The notes beneath the pieces are model-generated. The model worked only from the letters and a program-made list of their open reading frames with translations, did no database searches and was not told the DNA's origin. The translations under genes were made by a program, and so were the position numbers. Below, piece after piece: positions 45,602 through 54,275 of a DNA stretch of 55,684 nt; the first letter of the stretch is position 1; each line of letters begins with the position of its first letter. The DNA is from an uncultured Methylococcaceae bacterium (GTDB lineage: Bacteria; Pseudomonadota; Gammaproteobacteria; Methylococcales; Methylomonadaceae): the NCBI GenBank assembly GCA_903866825.1, contig CAIPPE010000255.1, positions 1-55,684 of the forward strand, given 5' to 3'.

Positions 45602-45654
45602 CGTCGACTTGATCACTGTGTTTTTTAACACACGATTAATCGGCGTTTTTTTTT
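45602..45654 (+). terminator. Leader terminator of the nitrate operon
   Basis: CGTCGA (45602-45607) pairs with TCGGCG (45640-45645), continued by 45609-45614 with 45634-45639 and 45617-45622 with 45627-45632, with a TTTT loop and nine Ts (45646-45654) immediately after. It ends 31 bases before the nrtA start, so it would stop transcription before the structural genes unless antitermination occurs. Confidence 0.82.
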
Positions 45655-45685
45655 GCTAAAAATTTCTGTATAGGACAATATCATC

Positions 45686-47086
45686 ATGAAACAACCTGAA
45701 AAACGATCACTTAAAAAAGGCCTTAAAACCCTTTCTGCTGTCGCTGCCATTATTGCCTTAAGCTTTGCCTCATCAGCGGAAGCGGTAGAAAAATTAGAAA
45801 AGGAAAACCTAAAGTTAGGCTTTATTAAATTAACCGACATGGCCCCGTTAGCGGTTGCTTATGAGAAAGGCTACTTTGAAGACGAAGGACTTTCCGTACA
45901 ACTGGAAGCCCAAGCCAACTGGAAAGTCTTATTGGATCGCGTCATTAATGGCGAATTAGATGGGGCGCACATGTTGGCAACCCTACCCTTTGGCACAGCC
46001 ATTGGTTATGGCACTAAAGCCGATATTGTCAGCGCCTTTACCCTGACTTTAAACGGCGATGCCATTACCGTCTCCAATGATGTTTGGGCGCAAATGAAAC
46101 CACACATACCGATGAAAGACGGTAAACCTGTGCACCCTATTAAAGCGGATACCTTAAAACCGGTGTTAGAAAAATATAAGAATGCAGGCAAGCCCTTTAA
46201 CATGGCGATGACCTTCCCGGTCGGTACCCATAATATGAAACTGCGCTATTGGTTGGCAGCGGGGGGAATTAAGCCCGGTTATTATGCGCCACCCGAAGAT
46301 ACCTCAGGACAAATTGATGCGGAAGCCCTGTTATCCGTCACACCGCCACCCCAAATGCCAGCAACTATGGATTCAGGCACTATTGCAGGCTACTGTGTGG
46401 GCGAACCCTGGAATCAACAGGCCGTTTTCAAAGGGATAGGCGTTCCGGTTATTAGCGATTACGAGCTGATGAAAAACAGTCCAGAGAAAATATTCGGGGT
46501 GACTAAAGACTTTGCCGATAAAAACCCTAATACGCACTTAGCCCTTATTAAAGCACTGATTAGGGCCTCACTCTGGTTAGATGCAGAAAATAACAAGAAT
46601 CGTAATGAAGGTATCGAAATGCTCTCACAAAAACAATATGTGGGGGCTGATTATGAAGTACTGGCTAACAGTATGAATGGCACTTTCGAATACGAGAAAG
46701 GTGATAAACGCCCCTTGACGGACTTTAATGTGTTTTCTCGCTACAACGGTTCTTACCCTTATTACAGTGATGCGATATGGAGCTTGACTCAAATGCGTCG
46801 TTGGGGACAAATCAATGAACAAAAACCCGATGCCTGGTATCTTGAAACCGCAAAGAAAGTCTACCGCCCTGATATCTTTATGACTGCAGCCCATGCCTTA
46901 ATCAAAGAAGGTAAAGCCAAAGCCAGTGATTTTCCTTCAGACCAGGAAACCGGCATTAAAGCCCCGAATGCTGATTATATTGACGGCGTTGTTTTTGATG
47001 CCACGAAACCGAATGATTACTTAAATAAATTTGCTATTGGACTAAAAGGCAAACAAAAAGTAGTCGGTAGCAAAGTGGTTGAATAA
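45686..47086 (+). CDS. nrtA: Nitrate ABC transporter substrate-binding protein
   Basis: 466-residue precursor of the NrtA/CmpA/NasF family that delivers nitrate (or nitrite) to the NrtBC-type transporter. A Sec signal peptide (hydrophobic core LSAVAAIIALSFASSAEA, cleavage after AEA) replaces the lipoprotein signal of cyanobacterial NrtA. Family hallmarks are LKLGFIKLTDMAPLAVAYEKG, QANWKVLLDRVINGELDGAHML, FPVGTHNMKLRYWLAAGGI, GYCVGEPWNQQAV and SRYNGSYPYYSDAIWSLTQM. It is first in the operon, directly after the leader terminator. Having a signal peptide, it is the transporter protein rather than the cytoplasmic sensor NasS. Confidence 0.95.
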   Translation: MKQPEKRSLKKGLKTLSAVAAIIALSFASSAEAVEKLEKENLKLGFIKLTDMAPLAVAYEKGYFEDEGLSVQLEAQANWKVLLDRVINGELDGAHMLATLPFGTAIGYGTKADIVSAFTLTLNGDAITVSNDVWAQMKPHIPMKDGKPVHPIKADTLKPVLEKYKNAGKPFNMAMTFPVGTHNMKLRYWLAAGGIKPGYYAPPEDTSGQIDAEALLSVTPPPQMPATMDSGTIAGYCVGEPWNQQAVFKGIGVPVISDYELMKNSPEKIFGVTKDFADKNPNTHLALIKALIRASLWLDAENNKNRNEGIEMLSQKQYVGADYEVLANSMNGTFEYEKGDKRPLTDFNVFSRYNGSYPYYSDAIWSLTQMRRWGQINEQKPDAWYLETAKKVYRPDIFMTAAHALIKEGKAKASDFPSDQETGIKAPNADYIDGVVFDATKPNDYLNKFAIGLKGKQKVVGSKVVE

Positions 47087-47137
47087 TCACTTTAAAGCAC
47101 TCTAAGAAACCCGTTGAACTTGCTTAAGGTAAAAACC

Positions 47138-48154
47138 ATGAATAACCAACTCATTAAATTTTTTAACATCACCGGTTTAACCTGGTTTGTGCCTTTAGTA
47201 AAAATGGCATCCGGTGAAAACCCCACCCAACAACTTCGGCAATTATTTTTAATCATGGGCGTGCCGATTATCGCCTTTACTGTGTTCTTGGGTGTTTGGA
47301 GTGTCTCTGCTTCACAAGTCAACACCAGCTTAGGTGCAATTCCTGGTCCAACGGCGGTTTGGCATGAAGCCAAGGGCTTATTGTCCGAACACTTTGCTGA
47401 AAAAGAAAAAGAAGCCGCATTTTATCAACGTCAGCAAGACCGTCATGCTCAAGCACTGTTAGAAAATCCAGCCGCCGAGATTAAATCACGGCCTTATAAC
47501 GGCCAGGCAACTTATCTGGATAAAATCTTTACGAGTCTCTACACAGTATTTGCCGGTTTTATAATTGCGACCCTGATTGCCGTCCCGTTAGGGCTACTGT
47601 GTGGCATGAGTTCCGTGATTAATACCGCCATTAACCCATTGATTCAGATATTTAAACCCGTGTCACCTTTGGCCTGGTTGCCGATTGTCACGCTCGTCGT
47701 CAGTGCTATGTATGTGACCACCGATGATTCCTGGTTTGAGAAATCCTTCTTAACCTCGGCCATTACCGTCACCTTATGTTCATTATGGCCGACTTTAATT
47801 AATACCGCAGTGGGTGTTTCATCCATCGATAAAGATTTAGTGAATGTCGGAAAAGTGTTGCGCCTAAACTGGTTTACGCAAATCAGGAAAGTCATTTTAC
47901 CATCCACCTTACCGTATATCTTTACCGGTATGCGTTTATCACTCGGGGTGGGCTGGATGGTCTTGATTGCCGCTGAAATGTTAGCTCAGAACCCTGGCTT
48001 AGGAAAGTTTGTCTGGGATGAGTTTCAAAATGGCAGCTCAAACTCCTTGGGACGCATCATGGTTGCCGTGTTTACTATCGGTATCATTGGCTTTATTTTA
48101 GATCGCATCATGCAATCGTTTCAAAAAGTATTTTCTTTCGGTAACGCCCTTTAA
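47138..48154 (+). CDS. nrtB: Nitrate ABC transporter permease
   Basis: Inner-membrane permease of the nitrate transporter, 338 residues. I chose ATG 47138, with AAGG 8 bases upstream, over the in-frame TTG at 47114. Layout: a first helix (about 28-50), a long charged periplasmic or cytoplasmic loop with LSEHFAEKEKEAAFYQRQQD, then the binding-protein-dependent transport domain (about 125-330) with the coupling EAA-type loop GKVLRLNWFTQIRKVILPSTLP and GMRLSLGVGWMVLIAAEML. Members of this NrtB/NasE subgroup share the loop insertion. It sits 51 bp after nrtA and 13 bp before the ATPase gene. Confidence 0.94.
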   Translation: MNNQLIKFFNITGLTWFVPLVKMASGENPTQQLRQLFLIMGVPIIAFTVFLGVWSVSASQVNTSLGAIPGPTAVWHEAKGLLSEHFAEKEKEAAFYQRQQDRHAQALLENPAAEIKSRPYNGQATYLDKIFTSLYTVFAGFIIATLIAVPLGLLCGMSSVINTAINPLIQIFKPVSPLAWLPIVTLVVSAMYVTTDDSWFEKSFLTSAITVTLCSLWPTLINTAVGVSSIDKDLVNVGKVLRLNWFTQIRKVILPSTLPYIFTGMRLSLGVGWMVLIAAEMLAQNPGLGKFVWDEFQNGSSNSLGRIMVAVFTIGIIGFILDRIMQSFQKVFSFGNAL

Positions 48155-48167
48155 TCTGGAGTCTGTG

Positions 48168-49934
48168 ATGTCTGCCTTAAAACTTAAACTGGTTACAGCT
48201 AACGAAAACACGGACCTAAAAGAAAGCACTGTGTTTATGAATACCCCGTCAAATGACCCGTGCTTGCCTTTAGTTGAATTAAAAAATGTATGCAAAAGCT
48301 ACGGTGAAGGCAACGCTAAAACCTCTATCTTAAAGAACATTAACTTAACAGTGAAAGAAGGTGAATTTATTGCCATTGTCGGTTTTTCTGGCAGTGGTAA
48401 AACGACACTCATTTCAACCATTGCGGGTTTAATCCAGGCGGATAGCGGTGACGTCTTAAAACAGGGTGCTCCGATTACTGGCCCCGGGCCTGATCGGGGT
48501 GTGGTGTTTCAAAACTATTCCTTAATGCCCTGGTTAACCGTTTATGAAAATGTGGCTCTTGCTGTCGATGCCATCTTTAAAGACTGGTCTGCCGCAGAAA
48601 GAAAAGCCCATACCGAAAAATACATTCGTATGGTTAACTTAGGCGCTGCGATGACTAAAAAACCCGCTGAATTATCAGGCGGGATGCGGCAACGGGTTAA
48701 TGTCGCCAGAGCCTTAGCAGCCAGTCCTGATATTTTATTACTGGATGAACCCTTAAGTGCCTTGGACGCTTTAACGCGGGGGAACTTGCAAGATGAGATT
48801 TTACAAATCTGGGCGCAAGAAAAGAAAACTGTAATATTAATTACCAATGATGTGGATGAAGCAATTTATATGGCTGACCGCGTGATTGCTTTAAACCCAG
48901 GCCCTGATGCCACTTTTGGCCCTGACTTTATTATTGATATTGAGCGCCCACGGGACAGAACCGCGTTAAATCAAAACGACACCTTTAAAAAGTTACGCGC
49001 TGAAATCACCCAATACTTAATGGCCATTGGTATTGAAAAGAACCAGGCGGTTGGCACGGATAAAATCACTTTACCTAACGTTCAACCCAATACCAGTCAT
49101 CATTGGCAAGTGGGTAGTTCTGCTCTTAATCATCCCGACGTTGCTAAACCCCGTTATTTAGAGTTTTCTCAACTTTCAAAAATCTATCCAACACCCGATG
49201 GTAACAGTACCGTTAAAGTGGTGGATGGCTTCGATTTAAAAGTTAAAAAAGGCGAGTTTATTTCTATTATTGGCCATTCTGGCTGCGGTAAATCAACCGT
49301 GTTATCCATGACTGCCGGCTTAAATAGTATTTCTGAGGGCGTCATTGTTTTAGACAATAAAGAAATTAACGGTGCGGGGCCAGATAGAGGCGTAGTGTTT
49401 CAAGCACCCAGTTTATTTCCCTGGTTAACCGCGTATGAGAACGTGGCCTTAGGGGTTGAGAAAGTGTACCCCCATGCCACCGCCGCAGAACGCAAAGATA
49501 TTATTGAATATTATCTAACCCGAGTGGGTTTAGGCGATGTCTTACACAAAAAAGCCCAAGCCTTATCCAATGGCATGAAGCAACGGGTCGGTATCGCCAG
49601 AGCTTTTGCTTTATCACCTAAACTGCTCTTATTGGACGAACCTTTTGGCATGTTAGATTCTTTAACCCGCTGGGAATTACAGGAAGTCTTAATGGAAGTG
49701 TGGGAACGCACCCAAGTGACCGCGATTGTAGTGACTCATGATGTGGATGAAGCTATCTTATTAGCCGACCGCGTGGTGATGATGACTAATGGCCCTCATG
49801 CCAAAATTGGCAAGATAGAAACCATTGATTTACCTAGACCTCGAACCCGTAAAGCCTTGTTAGCCCACCCTGATTATTACAAATACCGAGAGAGTTTACT
49901 GAGCTTTCTTGCCGAATGTGAACACACCCATTAG
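48168..49934 (+). CDS. Nitrate ABC transporter, two fused ATPase domains (NrtC-NrtD type)
   Basis: 588 residues joining two ABC ATPases that energise NrtB. Domain 1 (about 30-275): Walker A GFSGSGKTTL (about 70), signature LSGGMRQRV (about 168), Walker B ILLLDEPLSALD (about 187), but its H-loop reads ITNDVDEA (Asn for His, about 224). Domain 2 (about 325-580): Walker A GHSGCGKSTV (about 367), altered signature LSNGMKQRV (about 465), Walker B LLLLDEPFGMLD, intact H-loop VTHDVDEA (about 521). The changes fall together in one composite ATP site. ATG 48168 has TGGAG upstream; GTG 48165 is adjacent. Cyanobacterial NrtC instead fuses an ATPase to a binding domain. Confidence 0.93.
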   Translation: MSALKLKLVTANENTDLKESTVFMNTPSNDPCLPLVELKNVCKSYGEGNAKTSILKNINLTVKEGEFIAIVGFSGSGKTTLISTIAGLIQADSGDVLKQGAPITGPGPDRGVVFQNYSLMPWLTVYENVALAVDAIFKDWSAAERKAHTEKYIRMVNLGAAMTKKPAELSGGMRQRVNVARALAASPDILLLDEPLSALDALTRGNLQDEILQIWAQEKKTVILITNDVDEAIYMADRVIALNPGPDATFGPDFIIDIERPRDRTALNQNDTFKKLRAEITQYLMAIGIEKNQAVGTDKITLPNVQPNTSHHWQVGSSALNHPDVAKPRYLEFSQLSKIYPTPDGNSTVKVVDGFDLKVKKGEFISIIGHSGCGKSTVLSMTAGLNSISEGVIVLDNKEINGAGPDRGVVFQAPSLFPWLTAYENVALGVEKVYPHATAAERKDIIEYYLTRVGLGDVLHKKAQALSNGMKQRVGIARAFALSPKLLLLDEPFGMLDSLTRWELQEVLMEVWERTQVTAIVVTHDVDEAILLADRVVMMTNGPHAKIGKIETIDLPRPRTRKALLAHPDYYKYRESLLSFLAECEHTH

Positions 49935-50034
49935 CCGCAAAGCCACACCAACAACTTAAACGGGGTCGAACACGCTGTTCGAACTCCTCAACCTGAATAA
50001 ATTAAACATCTTAAATTATAAGATAGGGGTCGTT

Positions 50035-51336
50035 ATGTCTAAAAATCAAAGTATTGTGCCATTTTCAGCTGCATTATTATCACTGTCAGTAGTCAGCTTC
50101 TCAGCATTAGCTGATGTTACTCAAGATATTGAAGACGCACTCAACTTTTATCATTACGGTAAAAACGGTGCCATCAAGTTTGATTTAAACACCCGCTTTG
50201 AAGATGTAAATCAATATAATGTCAGAAGCCCTGCACTCAACGGCAAAACACTTCCTGCTTCAAAACAACCTTCGACCGCTAATGCCGTAACATCACGCTT
50301 ACGTCTAGGTCTTCTTTCTCCTGTTTTTCATGGTCTGCAAGGTTACGCCGAATACGAAGGTGTGTATGCCATGGACTCTGATTACAACAGTTCCGTCAAT
50401 GGAAAAACGAACTATTCAACCATTAAAGACCCTTACGTTAATGAATTGGATCAATTATGGCTCAGTTATGCAGGGATCTCCGACACACTGATCAAAGGGG
50501 GTCGTCAACGTATTAAACTCGATGATGATCGATTTATTGGTAATGTGGGTTGGAGACAATTAGAGCAAACCTATGATTCTGTTTTAATCACCCATAACAA
50601 TCAACAGCTTTTTGGTTTAACCATTAATGCCGGCTATATCGGTAATGTTAAAACCTTTACTTCAACCAATGTCGGCATTAACGCCCCGCTGTTAAATATC
50701 AATTATAAAGTCGGTGATTATGGCAACTTGATCGGTTATGGCTACTGGCTAGACTATACAGACCGTGTGAACTATGCAAACTCTAACCAAACCTATGGCC
50801 TACGTTTTACCAATTATCTAAAACCAGGCGACTCGTTCAAAGTGAATGATAACCTGGGACTGCTTTATACCGCTGAATGGGGGATTCAATCTGATTATGT
50901 CAATAGTCCTCAACACTATACCGTTGATCGCTACAACTTCATGGGCGGTGTAACAGCCTTCAATATTACTTTACAAGGCGCAATGGAACAAAAAAATGGC
51001 ATTGGTGCCAATAAAACATTTATTACTCCTTTAGGTACTAACCATGCTTTTCAAGGCTGGGCTGATATCTTCCTCATAACACCCAGCAATGGTATTCGTG
51101 ACATTTTTGGAACCTTAACGACTACTTTAGATAGGGGCAGCGTTTCCTTATCCGGCATATACCATGATTTTTATAACGACACTGGCAGTATTCATTATGG
51201 TAGCGAATGGGACTTTATGGCCACTAAAAAATTCGGAAAACACTACTCCATATTAGCCAGTTACGCTTATTACAATGCGGATCATTATGATACGGATACC
51301 CAAAAAATATGGGTGTCGGGCAATATTAGTTTCTAA
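50035..51336 (+). CDS. Outer-membrane porin of alginate-export-like family
   Basis: 433-residue precursor with a signal peptide (AALLSLSVVSFSALA). The mature part is a beta-barrel with many aromatic-rich strands (GLQGYAEYEGVYAMDSDYN, IKGGRQRIKLDDDRFIGNVG, YSILASYAYYNADHY) and a C-terminal strand ending WVSGNISF with terminal Phe. GRQRIxLDDxRFIGNVGWRQ is the hallmark of the alginate-export-type porins. In this operon, between the nitrate ATPase gene and nirB, the likely cargo is nitrate or nitrite rather than alginate (inference from position). A ribosome-binding GGGG lies 8 bases before ATG 50035. Confidence 0.85.
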   Translation: MSKNQSIVPFSAALLSLSVVSFSALADVTQDIEDALNFYHYGKNGAIKFDLNTRFEDVNQYNVRSPALNGKTLPASKQPSTANAVTSRLRLGLLSPVFHGLQGYAEYEGVYAMDSDYNSSVNGKTNYSTIKDPYVNELDQLWLSYAGISDTLIKGGRQRIKLDDDRFIGNVGWRQLEQTYDSVLITHNNQQLFGLTINAGYIGNVKTFTSTNVGINAPLLNINYKVGDYGNLIGYGYWLDYTDRVNYANSNQTYGLRFTNYLKPGDSFKVNDNLGLLYTAEWGIQSDYVNSPQHYTVDRYNFMGGVTAFNITLQGAMEQKNGIGANKTFITPLGTNHAFQGWADIFLITPSNGIRDIFGTLTTTLDRGSVSLSGIYHDFYNDTGSIHYGSEWDFMATKKFGKHYSILASYAYYNADHYDTDTQKIWVSGNISF

Positions 51337-51399
51337 ATCTTGATCGCTTATCCCTATTAGCTTATCAACATTGCAGCTCTATCAGCATTGAGGTTGAAC

Positions 51400-53940
51400 A
51401 TGAACACATCTAAAAAAACCCTGGTTGTCATTGGTAATGGCATGGTCGGACACCATTTTTTAACCAGTCTAGTCAATAGTCCTATCAAAGAAACCTATCA
51501 CATCGTGACTTTTTGCGAAGAACCCAGAGCGGCTTATGATCGTGTTCACCTCTCTGCTTTTTTCTCAGGACAAACCGCAGACGATTTATCCTTAGTCGAA
51601 CCGGGCTTCTTTGAGCAACACGGCATCACCCTCCATATCGGGGATAAAGCCGCCCAGATTAACCGAGAAGAACAAACAGTCCTCTCAGACAAAGGTGTTC
51701 TCATTCATTATGATACCTTGGTGTTAGCCACCGGCTCTTTTCCATTTGTACCGCCTGTGCCCGGTCATGATAGACCCGAATGCTTAGTGTATCGAACCAT
51801 TGAAGATCTTGAAGCCATTGCCACGGTTGCTCAAAAAAGTAAAGTGGGCGTGGTCGTAGGCGGTGGTTTATTAGGTTTAGAAGCCGCTAAAGCCTTACAT
51901 GATTTAGGTCTAAAAACTCACGTGGTCGAATTTGCCCCCCGTCTCATGGCGGTGCAATTAGATGAAGCGGGTGGCGCCCTGCTAAGACATAAAATAGAAC
52001 ACTTAGGTGTCACCGTACACACCGGAAAAAATACCCAGTTAATTACAGACGGCGAACACTGCTTTAATAAAATGTGTTTTGCCGATGGTGAAGAACTGGA
52101 AACAGACCTCATTTTATTCTCTGCCGGCATTCGTCCCCGTGATGATATTGCCAGAGCGTGCGGACTTGAGGTCGGGCCTAGAGGCGGGATTGTGATCGAC
52201 AATCAATGTAAAACCTCCGATGCGAATATTTATGCGATAGGTGAATGTGCGCTTTGGAATGGCATGATCTATGGCTTAGTCGCGCCCGGTTATGCCATGG
52301 CTCGCACTGTGGTAGCCGATCTTGCTAGCCAACCAGCCAGTTTTACCGGTGCCGATATGAGTACTAAACTAAAACTCATGGGTGTTGATGTAGCCAGTAT
52401 CGGTGATGCCCATGCGAAGTCTCAAGGTGCCCTCACCTACACCTATCAAAACGGTGATCTGGAAATTTATAAACGTATTGTGGTCAGCGCCGATAAAAAA
52501 CACTTGTTAGGCGCAGTCTTAGTTGGTGATGCGTCCGGTTATAGCACCTTATTACAATACTGTTTAAATGGCATAGAATTACCGGAACATCCAGACACCT
52601 TAATTTTACCCAGTCGTTCTGATGAATCCGGCGGACTCGGTCCTGATGCGTTACCACTGTCTGCGCAAATATGTTCTTGTTATGATGTCAGTAAAGGCGA
52701 TATCTGCCAAGCCATTGAAGCCGGTTGCAGCACGGTCGGTGACTTAAAAGCCTGCACTAAAGCCGGTTCGGGTTGTGGCGGTTGTGCGGCTTTAGTTAAA
52801 TCCGTATTAAACTCAGAACTGACTAAACAAGGTATCACCGTTAATACCGATTTGTGTGAGCATTTTGCCTACACCCGACAAGATCTGTTTACCCTCATTA
52901 AAGTCGAAAAGATTACCACTTTTGATGATCTGATTGAAAAACATGGCCACGGTTTAGGGTGTGACATTTGCAAACCTACCGTTGCCTCTATTCTGGCCTC
53001 TAACTGGAATGACTTTGTCTTAAAACCAGAACTCGCACCCTTGCAAGATAGTAATGATGCCTTTTTAGCCAATATTCAAAAAGACGGTACCTATTCAGTA
53101 GTACCGCGCATTGCCGGTGGGGAAATTAGTCCTGATATGTTGATTACATTAGGTCAGGTCGGTAAAAAATACCAACTCTATACCAAGATAACCGGTGGGC
53201 AACGGGTGGATTTATTCGGTGCGAGAGTTGAACAATTGCCGTTAATATGGAAAGATCTGATTGATGCGGGTTTTGAATCCGGTCATGCCTACGGAAAATC
53301 CTTGCGTACCGTTAAATCCTGTGTCGGCAGTAATTGGTGCCGTTATGGGGTTGATGACAGTGTCGGTTTAGCCATCGAACTTGAAAATCGTTACAAAGGC
53401 CTCCGCTCCCCGCATAAAATTAAGTTTGCCGTCTCAGGCTGTACCCGAGAATGTGCAGAAGCCCAAGGTAAAGACGTAGGTATTATTGCAACCGAACACG
53501 GTTGGAGTTTATATGTGTGCGGCAATGGTGGCATGAAACCGCGTCACGCTGATTTATTTGCCACCCATTTAGATAAAGAGACTTTAATTGAATACATAGA
53601 CCGCTTTTTAAGTTTTTATATTCGCACCGCCGACCGTTTACAACGCACCTCGGTATGGATGGAAAACATGGAAGGCGGCCTCGATTATTTAAAGTCCGTC
53701 ATTATCGAAGATAACCTGGGGCTGTGTGAACAATTAGAAGCGCAAATGCAACACGTCGTTGATACCTATCAATGTGAATGGAAAACCACGATTGAAGATG
53801 AATCCAAGTTAAAACGCTTTAAACACTTTATCAATAGCGACCAAGCCGATGACAACATCGTCTTTATTGAAGAACGTGGACAGCTTCGTCCGGCTGAAAC
53901 TAAAGACCAAAAACATTTTAAACTCGTGGAGGTTGCGTAA
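51400..53940 (+). CDS. nirB: Assimilatory nitrite reductase large subunit NirB
   Basis: Cytosolic NAD(P)H-dependent enzyme that reduces nitrite to ammonium. 846 residues: FAD/NAD(P)H oxidoreductase domains (about 6-410; VVIGNGMVGHHFL, VGVVVGGGLLGLEAAKAL, NIYAIGECALW), a BFD-like [2Fe-2S] domain (CSCYDVSKGDIC about 425, then GSGCGGC), and the sirohaem nitrite/sulfite reductase part with cluster ligands CVGSNWC (about 640) and GCTRECAEAQGKD (about 680). I chose ATG 51400, preceded by GAGG, over TTG 51388. Its stop overlaps the nirD start (TAATG). Confidence 0.97.
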   Translation: MNTSKKTLVVIGNGMVGHHFLTSLVNSPIKETYHIVTFCEEPRAAYDRVHLSAFFSGQTADDLSLVEPGFFEQHGITLHIGDKAAQINREEQTVLSDKGVLIHYDTLVLATGSFPFVPPVPGHDRPECLVYRTIEDLEAIATVAQKSKVGVVVGGGLLGLEAAKALHDLGLKTHVVEFAPRLMAVQLDEAGGALLRHKIEHLGVTVHTGKNTQLITDGEHCFNKMCFADGEELETDLILFSAGIRPRDDIARACGLEVGPRGGIVIDNQCKTSDANIYAIGECALWNGMIYGLVAPGYAMARTVVADLASQPASFTGADMSTKLKLMGVDVASIGDAHAKSQGALTYTYQNGDLEIYKRIVVSADKKHLLGAVLVGDASGYSTLLQYCLNGIELPEHPDTLILPSRSDESGGLGPDALPLSAQICSCYDVSKGDICQAIEAGCSTVGDLKACTKAGSGCGGCAALVKSVLNSELTKQGITVNTDLCEHFAYTRQDLFTLIKVEKITTFDDLIEKHGHGLGCDICKPTVASILASNWNDFVLKPELAPLQDSNDAFLANIQKDGTYSVVPRIAGGEISPDMLITLGQVGKKYQLYTKITGGQRVDLFGARVEQLPLIWKDLIDAGFESGHAYGKSLRTVKSCVGSNWCRYGVDDSVGLAIELENRYKGLRSPHKIKFAVSGCTRECAEAQGKDVGIIATEHGWSLYVCGNGGMKPRHADLFATHLDKETLIEYIDRFLSFYIRTADRLQRTSVWMENMEGGLDYLKSVIIEDNLGLCEQLEAQMQHVVDTYQCEWKTTIEDESKLKRFKHFINSDQADDNIVFIEERGQLRPAETKDQKHFKLVEVA

Positions 53941-54275
53941 TGTCACACTGGCAAACTATTTGTGAAGTAGATGCTTTGCAAGCTAATTCAGGGGTCTGCG
54001 CTTTAGTCGAAGGCCAACAAGTGGCGGTCTTTTATATGCCTAAATCACAATCGGTGTTTGCACTGCATAATTATGATCCCTTTGCTAAAGCGAATGTGTT
54101 ATCCCGAGGCATTATTGGCGACATCAAAGGCGAACCTATTGTGGCTTCCCCCGTGTATAAACAACATTTCAACTTAAAAACCGGCTGTTGTCTTGAAGAC
54201 GAGACCGTTAAGATACCCGCGTATTCGGTACGCATTGACCAGTCACACGTTCAGATTAATCTTGATTATGACTAA
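53940..54275 (+). CDS. nirD: Nitrite reductase small subunit NirD
   Basis: 111 residues, a Rieske-like fold without cluster ligands that associates with NirB. Family features are WQTICEVDALQANSGVCALV, FALHNYDPF and GEPIVASPVYKQHFNLKTGCCLEDE. The ATG shares its first base with the nirB stop, and the next gene starts 8 bases before its own stop, so the three are translationally coupled. Confidence 0.94.
   Translation: MSHWQTICEVDALQANSGVCALVEGQQVAVFYMPKSQSVFALHNYDPFAKANVLSRGIIGDIKGEPIVASPVYKQHFNLKTGCCLEDETVKIPAYSVRIDQSHVQINLDYD

Noticed and set aside
45503-45660. Open frame of about 50 codons across the nrtA leader
   Set aside because: It has no ATG/GTG/TTG start at a suitable place after its preceding stop, and an open frame of this length arises by chance. 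The hairpin-terminator reading explains the region better.
45686-47086. NasS nitrate sensor
   Set aside because: The protein is related to NasS but has a Sec signal peptide and stands directly before the permease gene, so it is the transport binding protein.
54193-54267. Longer N-terminus for the NasB-like protein
   Set aside because: The extra 25 residues are nirD sequence read in another frame; the FAD motif starts right after ATG 54268.
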